A DNA stretch of 15,015 nt from Sphingobacteriales bacterium (GTDB lineage Bacteria; Bacteroidota; Bacteroidia; Chitinophagales; Chitinophagaceae): contig CANHUD010000028.1 in the NCBI GenBank assembly GCA_947463665.1, positions 1 through 15,015 of the forward strand, in the 5' to 3' direction. The notes below the pieces were generated by a model. It worked only from the letters and a program-made list of their open reading frames with translations. It did not search any database and had not been told where the DNA came from. Below are positions 1 to 5,738 of this stretch, piece by piece. Every line of letters begins with the position of its first letter. The stretch's first letter is position 1. Made by a program: the position numbers and the translations under genes.

Positions 1-596
1 CCTATCTTTTCGCGCAGCTGGTTGATGAAAATACAGATGGTATTGGTCTTGGAAATCGTAGCCGTCAACTTCCTGAGTGCCTGTGACATCAGTCGGGCCT
101 GAAGTCCCATTTTGCTGTCACCCATTTCTCCTTCCAGTTCTCCCTTGGGAACCAGTGCCGCAACCGAGTCAATCACCACTACATCCAACGCTCCCGAAAG
201 AATCAGGCGGTCGGCTATTTCCAACGCCTGCTCTCCATAATCCGGCTGTGAAATCAGCAGATTGTCTACGTCCACCCCTAATTTCTGGGCATAGGCACTG
301 TCAAACGCATGCTCCGCATCAATGATGGCACAAATACCGCCTTTTTTCTGCGCTTCGGCAATCACATGGGTAGCCACCGTCGTCTTTCCCGAACTCTCAG
401 GCCCATATATTTCAATAACCCTTCCCTTAGGCAGTCCACCGATACCCAATGCTATATCCAGACCAATAGAACCTGTTGATATCACCTCCTGTATCTGCTC
501 CCCCCGCTCATTCATCATCATGACGCTTCCCTTGCCAAAATCCTTCTCAATTTTGTCTATTGTAAGCTTAAGCGCCTTCAGTTTCTCGTTTGACAT
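1..596 (-). CDS. recA: Recombinase RecA, N-terminal part (runs off the left edge)
   Basis: RecA is the ATP-dependent cytosolic recombinase. It coats single-stranded DNA, drives strand exchange and, where an SOS system exists, stimulates LexA self-cleavage. The visible 198 codons start at ATG 596-594 with MSNEKLKALK. They hold the Walker A loop GPESSGKT (residues 65-72), the catalytic Glu in IDAEHAFD (E95), the Walker B strand VVVIDSVAAL (139-148, D143), the L1 region around EGEMGDSKMG and the FINQLREKI segment that precedes loop L2. The rest of the core and the C-terminal domain lie beyond base 1. This start gives the usual RecA N-terminal length, with Walker A one residue earlier than in E. 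coli. No Shine-Dalgarno is visible. The gene appears to stand alone behind a promoter at 635-642 and a pair of palindromes. The identification is essentially certain. Confidence 0.98.
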   Translation of the reverse strand, partial: MSNEKLKALKLTIDKIEKDFGKGSVMMMNERGEQIQEVISTGSIGLDIALGIGGLPKGRVIEIYGPESSGKTTVATHVIAEAQKKGGICAIIDAEHAFDSAYAQKLGVDVDNLLISQPDYGEQALEIADRLILSGALDVVVIDSVAALVPKGELEGEMGDSKMGLQARLMSQALRKLTATISKTNTICIFINQLREKI

Positions 597-634
597 ATGT
601 CTGGTTTTTAAAAGTGATTTTCTGATTTACGGGG

Positions 635-642
635 TAAAGATA
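635..642 (-). promoter_or_regulatory. Candidate recA -7 promoter element
   Basis: On the minus strand this reads TATCTTTA, one base off the Bacteroidota -7 consensus TAnnTTTG. Transcription would start near 631 and give a leader of about 35 bases before the recA ATG. No TTTG-type -33 element is visible at the expected distance; the stretch there is occupied by one of the palindromes at 662-701. The promoter is inferred from the motif and position only. Confidence 0.4.
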
Positions 643-661
643 AGGGGAAAAAAATTGGCAG

Positions 662-701
662 ACTAATGTTTTTAGCAGTTTTTTCACTAAAATTATTAGT
701 G
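662..701. promoter_or_regulatory. Two tandem ACTAA-N5-TTAG palindromes upstream of recA
   Basis: Two inverted repeats of the same design lie here. The first is ACTAA-TGTTT-TTAG at 662-675. The second is ACTAA-AATTA-TTAG at 686-699, which extends to CACTAA/TTAGTG at 685-701. Their left edges are 24 bases apart, so they sit on roughly the same face of the helix. Relative to the predicted recA start near 631 they cover about -32 to -71, a usual place for regulator binding. The symmetry suggests a dimeric protein; an SOS-type repressor is one possibility because of the target gene. The repeats are seen directly, but their role is inferred, and AT-rich DNA yields short palindromes by chance. Confidence 0.4.
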
Positions 702-711
702 TTTTTCACCA

Positions 712-780
712 TAAAAAACCCCCGATGGGAACATCGGGGGAACATGAGAAATCAAAGTACTATTGCGGTACTGTTTGCTG
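712..780 (-). ncRNA. Candidate small RNA ending in a rho-independent terminator
   Basis: A minus-strand transcript starting near 780, just after the -7-like element at 784-791, would run about 69 bases to the U-tract at 713-718. It would fold into two hairpins. The first (753-777) has a 5-bp AGTAC/GTACT stem, a 7-base loop and 3 more outer pairs past a bulge. The second is a 9-bp GC-rich terminator stem with a GGAA loop on the plus strand. No convincing open reading frame fits inside. The minus-strand gene upstream (M1 peptidase) ends at 1348, with an oppositely oriented gene between, so the terminator has no obvious coding transcript to serve. Alternatives are a leader upstream of recA or a stop for antisense read-through. 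I do not recognise a known RNA family. Confidence 0.4.
713..740 (-). terminator. Rho-independent terminator facing recA
   Basis: A perfect 9-bp stem, CCCCCGATG at 719-727 pairing with CATCGGGGG at 732-740, closes a 4-base loop. On the minus strand it is followed by six Ts (713-718). On the plus strand no T-tract follows, so the orientation is clear. It would insulate recA from leftward transcription starting further right. Confidence 0.8.
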
Positions 781-783
781 ATC

Positions 784-791
784 TAAATATA
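784..791 (-). promoter_or_regulatory. Candidate -7 element for the small RNA
   Basis: The minus strand reads TATATTTA, matching TAnnTTTG at all but the last position. It lies in a very AT-rich stretch, so the match is weak on its own. Its value comes from the terminator about 45 bases downstream. No clear -33 element is visible. Confidence 0.25.
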
Positions 792-843
792 CTCTTTTTA
801 ATTTAAAACTAAAAAATTTTTAAAAAATCGTTTTTTCTAAAAC

Positions 844-851
844 TACCTTTG
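844..851 (+). promoter_or_regulatory. -7 promoter element of the DUF4920 gene
   Basis: TACCTTTG matches the Bacteroidota -7 consensus TAnnTTTG exactly. The start of transcription would be near 855, giving a leader of about 14 bases to the ATG at 869. The upstream region is A/T-rich without a recognisable TTTG -33 box. Confidence 0.6.
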
Positions 852-868
852 TTTCAAATCAATTTAAG

Positions 869-1330
869 ATGAAAGCACTCTTCTTTTCAGTAGCTGTTTT
901 TGTGGCATCGTCATTACAGGCGCAATCTCCCAAGACGGCAGCTTCTGGTGTAACTTACGGATCGGGTACAACTGCTGAAGCCTCCATTCCGGTAACGGAA
1001 TTGCCAGCCAAAATGAATGGGAGCAGTTATTCCGGTAAAATCACGGCAACCGTTACGGAGGTTTGTAAGGAAAAGGGCTGCTGGATGAAAATCAGGCGCG
1101 AAGGCGGTGATGACATCATGGTAAAATTCCGGGATTACGGGTTCTTCATGCCACAAAATATTGTTGGGCAAACCGTTGTGCTGGAAGGGGTTGCCAATGT
1201 TAAAGAAACATCTGTAGAACAGCTCAGGCATTATGCAATGGACGCCGGTCAATCCAAAGCACAGATCCGTAAGATCAAAAAGCCCAAAAAAGATATTCAG
1301 TTCGTGGCCAGTGGAGTACTGGTTAAGTAA
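869..1330 (+). CDS. Secreted DUF4920 domain protein
   Basis: The product is a 153-residue exported protein of unknown function. Residues 1-18 form a signal peptide (MKALFFSVAVFVASSLQA, cleavage near the AQ junction). The body matches what I recall of the DUF4920 family: a beta-rich domain with TATVTEVCKEKGCWMKI (60-75), two cysteines four residues apart (C66, C71), then DDIMVKFRDYGFFMP (81-95). DUF4920 proteins are periplasmic or surface proteins common in Bacteroidota. The cysteine pair could form a disulfide or bind a metal, but no activity is established. The tail is lysine-rich (KKPKKD). The gene has its own promoter at 844-851 and converges with the M1 peptidase gene 17 bases away; no terminator hairpin is visible between them. 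Family assignment is from motif memory. Confidence 0.85.
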   Translation: MKALFFSVAVFVASSLQAQSPKTAASGVTYGSGTTAEASIPVTELPAKMNGSSYSGKITATVTEVCKEKGCWMKIRREGGDDIMVKFRDYGFFMPQNIVGQTVVLEGVANVKETSVEQLRHYAMDAGQSKAQIRKIKKPKKDIQFVASGVLVK

Positions 1331-1347
1331 TCCGCTCAGAAAAGCAA

Positions 1348-2940
1348 CTACTCATAGATTACCTTTTTTAAATAATAACCATCCGGATCTATTACAGGCA
1401 TAGATCCGGATGTTATTTTTATCGCCTTACCGGAAAGCATAAGTCGTTGCCTGCCAGTTGTCGTTTGTACATCCAGCGGTAAGGGCATAGCCATATTCTC
1501 CAGCCATATCTGATACGTATTACCAGCAGTTTCCCGAACCCGAACGGATAATTTATCCGTACTGTACAGGTACAGACTGAACAACGGCGTCAGGTCTTTT
1601 TTAGCGTATTTACTGAAATGCTGCAGTACATCGTTTGTCACTACCGTCTGGTCATACGTAAAGGAAGGATCTGTGGCAAAAGCTTTTAATGCCGGGAAAA
1701 ACACATCATCTCCCAGGACGTAGCGAAGGGTATGCATAAAAAATGCTCCTTTTCCATAAATATCGGAATGATAGGCCTGTCGGGAATCCACCACATCTCC
1801 CTGTACAATGGGCAATTGGTTCTGGGTTTGCAGGGCGATCTCTTTCATTCTCTTCAGATAAATATCCTTCCCGCCGAAATCATTGTAGAACAGCACGTCC
1901 CCAAAACTACAGATCCCTTCCTGTATCCACATATGGCCCCAGTCTTTGTTGCTTACCTTATTGGCCCACCACTCATGTCCAAATTCATGATGCATCAGCC
2001 AGTCGAAATCCGTTTTCCCGATCTTTGTATACCTGTATCGGTTTCCATACGCATTCATGGTCTGGTGTTCCATACCTAAATGTGGCGTTTCAACTATCCC
2101 GATCTTTTCCTTTGCGAAAGGGAACTCTCCGAAATATTTTTCAAGCAAACGGGTTGAGCGCTCCAGTAAATCCAGATGTTTAGCCGCACGATGCCGGTTG
2201 TAGTCCAGCACATAGTACTCCATCGGAACACTTCTGCCCGCCACAGTCTGGTACGTCCTGCGCTCCACTTTATAATATCCGGCATTGAATACAACACAAT
2301 AATTATTGATGGTATAATTCGTTTTCCAGTGCCAGGTCGTTTTCGTTCCCTTTGTCTGCTGGCGCTGAAGTAAACCCGGTCCGGCCACTACCATTCCCTT
2401 CGGAACGGTGATGACCATATCTACTCCTTCATTCGGCTCATCACTGGGATGATCTTTGCACGGAAAAAATATATCGGCCCCATCTTCCTGACAACTCATG
2501 GCCACCCAGTGACGACCAAGACTATCCCGGCTCCACTGAATACCTCCATCCCAGGGAGGATTAACCGCAATATGTGGTTTACCGCCATAGGCAACTTTAA
2601 CCACGTGTCTGCCTGCTGAAAAGGCTTCTTTTCCCGTAATTCGAATCAGACCGGATTGATGTTTGAAGCCCACAGGCACTCCATCCACCCAAATGCCGGA
2701 TACCGTAAATAAGGAATCAAGATCAAACAACAACATGGAGGACGTTGCCTGCAAATCCAGTTTTATCTCGGTAAACCCTTCATAATATCCCTGATCCGGA
2801 CGAACCTCCAGCACTATGTTGTAATGCCGGATATCCATCAGCGCCTGCTCCGGCTTCAAAGCCCCGCCAGAAATATGAGTCTGCGCATGGAGAAAAAAAC
2901 AATTCTGAAGTATGCCTATTATCAGCAAAAACTTTTTCAT
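1348..2940 (-). CDS. Secreted M1 family metallopeptidase (aminopeptidase-like)
   Basis: The product is a 530-residue zinc metallopeptidase exported by an N-terminal signal peptide (MKKFLLIIGILQNCFFLHAQ). Residues from about 35 to 230 match the beta-saddle N-terminal domain of M1 enzymes. The catalytic domain carries the exopeptidase-like motif GMEHQT (289-294), in place of the classic GAMEN, and the zinc site HEFGH (318-322) with the third ligand E341 in WIQEG, i.e. the HExxH-x18-E arrangement. The protein ends after the catalytic domain and lacks the long helical C-terminal domain of PepN-type enzymes, giving a short form of the family. It probably trims peptides in the periplasm or outside the cell. 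The start codon is followed directly by the signal peptide. The gene is divergent from the OmpA-type gene and looks monocistronic. Confidence 0.93.
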   Translation of the reverse strand: MKKFLLIIGILQNCFFLHAQTHISGGALKPEQALMDIRHYNIVLEVRPDQGYYEGFTEIKLDLQATSSMLLFDLDSLFTVSGIWVDGVPVGFKHQSGLIRITGKEAFSAGRHVVKVAYGGKPHIAVNPPWDGGIQWSRDSLGRHWVAMSCQEDGADIFFPCKDHPSDEPNEGVDMVITVPKGMVVAGPGLLQRQQTKGTKTTWHWKTNYTINNYCVVFNAGYYKVERRTYQTVAGRSVPMEYYVLDYNRHRAAKHLDLLERSTRLLEKYFGEFPFAKEKIGIVETPHLGMEHQTMNAYGNRYRYTKIGKTDFDWLMHHEFGHEWWANKVSNKDWGHMWIQEGICSFGDVLFYNDFGGKDIYLKRMKEIALQTQNQLPIVQGDVVDSRQAYHSDIYGKGAFFMHTLRYVLGDDVFFPALKAFATDPSFTYDQTVVTNDVLQHFSKYAKKDLTPLFSLYLYSTDKLSVRVRETAGNTYQIWLENMAMPLPLDVQTTTGRQRLMLSGKAIKITSGSMPVIDPDGYYLKKVIYE

Positions 2941-3016
2941 GGGTTTTTTTAATTATGTGTCAATTTACGCTTTTATCAGAAGGATATTTATGTAACTTCA
3001 CTTCAAATTTTAATGT

Positions 3017-3883
3017 ATGACATTGAAACATCTACCCTTACTCGCAGCTTTTCCTGTGCTGTTGTTCTCATGTGTGAGTTCAAAAAAATTCAAAGGACTG
3101 AACAAGAAATATGAAGAACTGAGCACTTCCTACACTGGTGTTCAGCGCGATCTTCAGGCTTGCCGCGATGAAAAAGCTGAAATTGACCGTAAACGTGCTA
3201 TTTATGAGGCAGAAATCGCCGGCCTGAAAGCCCAGATCGAATTCCTCAAAAATAACAACAATTCTGCCCTGAAACAACTGGAAGATCTTTCCGTTATCTC
3301 TGCTCAGCAGGCGGAAAGTATCCGTAAATCAATGGATAATCTGGGAATGAAAGATGCCTATATCCAAAACCTTCAGCAACAGATGGCACGTAAAGACTCC
3401 CTGAACATGGCTCTTGTCATGAATCTCAAAGGTGCTATCGGCAATCTGGACGATCAGGATATTAACATTAAAGTTGATAAAGGTGTAGTATTCATCGACA
3501 TCTCTGATAAACTGCTGTTCAAAACCGGAAGCTACGATATCACCGACCGCGCGAGCGAAGTTCTTGGTAAAGTGGCACTTGTGCTGAAAAACCAGCCGGA
3601 TATCGAATTCATGGTAGAAGGACATACCGATAACATTCCCCTGAGTGGAAAAGGTGTTCTGGTCGACAATTGGGATCTGAGCGTCAAACGCGCCACTTCT
3701 GTAGTACGAACCCTCCAGAAAAAATATGGTCTGGACCCGGCTAAGATGGCCGCTGCCGGTCGTGGCGAACACATACCCGTTGCCGCTAATGACAATGCCG
3801 ACGGTCGTTCACTCAACCGCCGCACCCGCATCGTCATCCTCCCGCAGCTGGACCAGTTCTTCAAACTGCTGGAAAGAAAATAA
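3017..3883 (+). CDS. OmpA/MotB-type peptidoglycan-binding lipoprotein
   Basis: The product has 288 residues. It starts with a lipoprotein signal ending in the lipobox LLFSC (lipidated C19), so it is anchored in a membrane, most likely the outer one. Residues about 25-135 are a long heptad-rich coiled coil. Residues about 150-275 are an OmpA C-terminal domain, with strand VVFIDISDKLLFKTGSYDI, the diaminopimelate-binding motif EGHTDN (201-206), NWDLSVKRA (218-226), GRGEHIP (248-254) and the closing NRRTRIVI (267-274). The family binds peptidoglycan non-covalently and ties the envelope to the wall. No transmembrane helix replaces the lipobox, so this is not a MotB stator. A weak -7-like TAACTTCA at 2993-3000 precedes the gene, and a strong terminator follows it. 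The tandem ATG at 3013 is out of frame. Confidence 0.92.
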   Translation: MTLKHLPLLAAFPVLLFSCVSSKKFKGLNKKYEELSTSYTGVQRDLQACRDEKAEIDRKRAIYEAEIAGLKAQIEFLKNNNNSALKQLEDLSVISAQQAESIRKSMDNLGMKDAYIQNLQQQMARKDSLNMALVMNLKGAIGNLDDQDINIKVDKGVVFIDISDKLLFKTGSYDITDRASEVLGKVALVLKNQPDIEFMVEGHTDNIPLSGKGVLVDNWDLSVKRATSVVRTLQKKYGLDPAKMAAAGRGEHIPVAANDNADGRSLNRRTRIVILPQLDQFFKLLERK

Positions 3884-3900
3884 TCTACGCTCATTACACA

Positions 3901-3929
3901 AAAAAGCCGGTCAGCAGACCGGCTTTTTT
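3901..3929. terminator. Bidirectional rho-independent terminator between convergent genes
   Basis: A 12-bp stem, AAAAAGCCGGTC at 3901-3912 pairing with GACCGGCTTTTT at 3917-3928, closes an AGCA loop. It has A-tracts on the left and T-tracts on the right, so it works on both strands. It ends the OmpA-type gene 18 bases after that gene's stop codon. It also abuts the asparaginase-like gene, whose TAA stop (3929-3931) lies in the end of the T-tract. Confidence 0.92.
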
Positions 3930-4423
3930 TATTTCTGAACGATCTCTTCAAACTGTCCGGTCTGCCGGTTCTTTCGCACATTGTCCCATGAAAAACAACG
4001 TCCATTCATCGCCACATAAACCCCTGAAGCCAGCGTCTGTACAAAAGCCATCGCACTTCCAAGATTAAACAATCCGTCAGAGCTGCCAAATTTATAGGGT
4101 ATCATCGCACCGGTCAGCACAATGGTCTTTCCGGTTATCCGACCGGCTAAAAAACGAGCGGTTTCCGCCATCGTATCCGTCCCATGCGTGATGATCAGCT
4201 GTCTCTCCTCTGCCCGGATACAATGGTCCGCTATGATCCGGCGATCCTCATCGGTCATATCCAGACTATCAATCATCATTAATGTACGAATATCCACCTC
4301 AGTTCTGCATCTGCCTAACTTCAGCATCTCCGGTAAATGTGTATCCTTGAAAAACAATTCCCCGGTAAGCTCATTGTACTCCTTATCAAACGTACCTCCA
4401 GTGATCAGTATCCTGATTGCCAT
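3929..4423 (-). CDS. Single-domain asparaginase-like protein
   Basis: The 164-residue protein corresponds only to the N-terminal domain of type I/II L-asparaginases, which are usually about 330 residues. It has no signal peptide, so it is cytosolic. The expected catalytic residues are present: T11 in ITGGTFDK, T82 and D83 in THGTDTM (79-85), and a Lys in NVRKN (K151) where the family's catalytic Lys is found, with LTGAMIP (103-109) and SSDGLFNLGSA (114-124) between. The C-terminal domain, which in full-length enzymes completes the neighbouring active site, is absent. Short stand-alone versions are a known family annotated as asparaginase domain proteins; their true substrate is unclear. The gene is last in a co-directional run (24 bases after the lipoprotein gene) but has a perfect -7 element at 4428-4435. 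It ends at a terminator. Confidence 0.88.
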   Translation of the reverse strand: MAIRILITGGTFDKEYNELTGELFFKDTHLPEMLKLGRCRTEVDIRTLMMIDSLDMTDEDRRIIADHCIRAEERQLIITHGTDTMAETARFLAGRITGKTIVLTGAMIPYKFGSSDGLFNLGSAMAFVQTLASGVYVAMNGRCFSWDNVRKNRQTGQFEEIVQK

Positions 4424-4427
4424 AAAG

Positions 4428-4435
4428 CAAAATTA
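4428..4435 (-). promoter_or_regulatory. -7 promoter element only 4 bases from the asparaginase-like start codon
   Basis: The minus strand reads TAATTTTG, an exact TAnnTTTG match, followed by CTTT and then the ATG at 4423. If the usual spacing holds, transcription begins within a base or two of the start codon and the mRNA is leaderless or nearly so. No -33 box is visible; that position falls in the end of the upstream lipoprotein gene. Confidence 0.4.
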
Positions 4436-4447
4436 GGGGATTGATCG

Positions 4448-5728
4448 TCATCCCCGGCCTTTCCAGTCGGCAGGCGTTGCCAAACGGGTACTGAATTTCC
4501 ATTCCTTTGTACCGCTGCTCAGTGCCGCCTTAATCTGATCGTAATCCGTCACCACGGTGCGATTCCCTGGCAAAACAGCAAAAAACCTCACGGGAGTATC
4601 CCGTAACAGCTGGAATGACTCCCACTCATTCGCAAGAACAGGTATCACCAAATTCCCTTCATCATACACCACATATAAAGTAATTTTTTGCAATTCTTCC
4701 ATTTCTTTCTGAAAATCAAAAACGGCCGAACCTGTAACCATTTTTTCCATCTTCATCAACCGATCTATATTCCATATACCCAACTGCTGTATCGTAAAAG
4801 CATTAACCAAATCAGCCTCCGCCTTTACCCGCCGCAGCTCCTCCTCAATCTTACGGTTATTGACCTCTACCTCCCGTATAAAATCAGCAGTAGAACGTCC
4901 TTTTAACTCCGGACGGGCCCAAACCGTGAGGGTACGCCGCACTATGCTATCATTTTGGTATCGGAGATTCTTCACAAATAACAAACGGAAACGCTTACGC
5001 CCGTCCTGAACCGGCTGCACCCGAACAGAATCCCATGAATATCGCATCGCCTCTGCAAAATCACGTGCTTTTTTACCAGACCCCGCCGGCTTCCATAATA
5101 ATCCTTTGTAAGGCTTTAAATAAGGAACTTCACTCAGGTCGGCCGCAATTTCAAACGCATCTTCCCGGAGTCCTTCCTCCATCAGGGATTCTTCTAAGCG
5201 ACGAAGCTTCTCCTGCTTGCGGCTGTTTGGTTTGGAAACAAACGTATCTGTCACCCGCCAGCGAACGTCATCTCCCAACTGATATAAACTATATCCGTCT
5301 GCAGGCCGAAAACCCGCCAGCTCCACAGCCCCGCTTTTGCCACTCCTGAGCTTCAACTCATTCCCACCCTGAGAAGCCCGTACTTCAAGCATCCCGGCCG
5401 ATTGCAAAAAGGCCTGACGTTTCTCATCCACACTCATCGGAATACCGGCACGTAATATATCAATGGCCGACTGAAACTCCCTAACCCGCAATTCGATCCT
5501 ACCCCTTACCTGTTTCCCATCCACAGTCTCAAAAGAAGATGGCTCGAAACGTAGCTGTGTTCCTGTAGACAACGCTACCGTCATTACACTGTCTGCATTC
5601 AATTCAAAACGCACAAACGGAATGTCCTGCTCCGGAAACGGAGACCGGACGATCTGCTCATACACAACAGGTGGACTACAGGAATAGAAGCCTGATAAAA
5701 GAACTATTATGGTTAGTATCCTGATCAT
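4448..5728 (-). CDS. Lipoprotein of unknown function with ZU5-like N-terminal domain
   Basis: I do not recognise a named family for this 426-residue protein. Residues 1-17 are a lipoprotein signal with lipobox GFYSC (C17). Residues about 44-160 show a pattern often seen in exported Bacteroidota proteins: GTQLRFEPSSFETVDGKQV followed by RGRIELRVREF, a DILRAGIPM segment and a SAGMLEVRAS segment. This resembles ZU5-like beta domains. A charged stretch (168-190) links to a middle region, then a short coiled coil (about 281-305, with IEEELRRVKAEADL). The segment FTIQQLGIWNIDRL (311-324) precedes a C-terminal beta-rich domain. It is probably a surface or periplasmic structural or binding protein. 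The gene starts 10 bases after the beta-propeller gene and is followed 24 bases later by the asparaginase-like gene, so co-transcription is likely. No enzymatic motif is visible. Confidence 0.75.
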   Translation of the reverse strand: MIRILTIIVLLSGFYSCSPPVVYEQIVRSPFPEQDIPFVRFELNADSVMTVALSTGTQLRFEPSSFETVDGKQVRGRIELRVREFQSAIDILRAGIPMSVDEKRQAFLQSAGMLEVRASQGGNELKLRSGKSGAVELAGFRPADGYSLYQLGDDVRWRVTDTFVSKPNSRKQEKLRRLEESLMEEGLREDAFEIAADLSEVPYLKPYKGLLWKPAGSGKKARDFAEAMRYSWDSVRVQPVQDGRKRFRLLFVKNLRYQNDSIVRRTLTVWARPELKGRSTADFIREVEVNNRKIEEELRRVKAEADLVNAFTIQQLGIWNIDRLMKMEKMVTGSAVFDFQKEMEELQKITLYVVYDEGNLVIPVLANEWESFQLLRDTPVRFFAVLPGNRTVVTDYDQIKAALSSGTKEWKFSTRLATPADWKGRG

Positions 5729-5738
5729 ATAAATTATT

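Noticed and set aside
77..666. Plus-strand open frames (82 and 114 residues) over the left edge
   Set aside because: They are antisense to recA, whose minus-strand frame has all the RecA motifs.
661..745. Short minus-strand frame starting MFPRCSHRG across the terminator
   Set aside because: The coding potential depends on translating through the terminator stem and the AT-rich recA upstream region; composition is not protein-like.
1331..1347. Terminator between the convergent DUF4920 and M1 peptidase genes
   Set aside because: The 17-base gap has no inverted repeat or T-tract; the same is true of the 7-base gap at 12172-12178.
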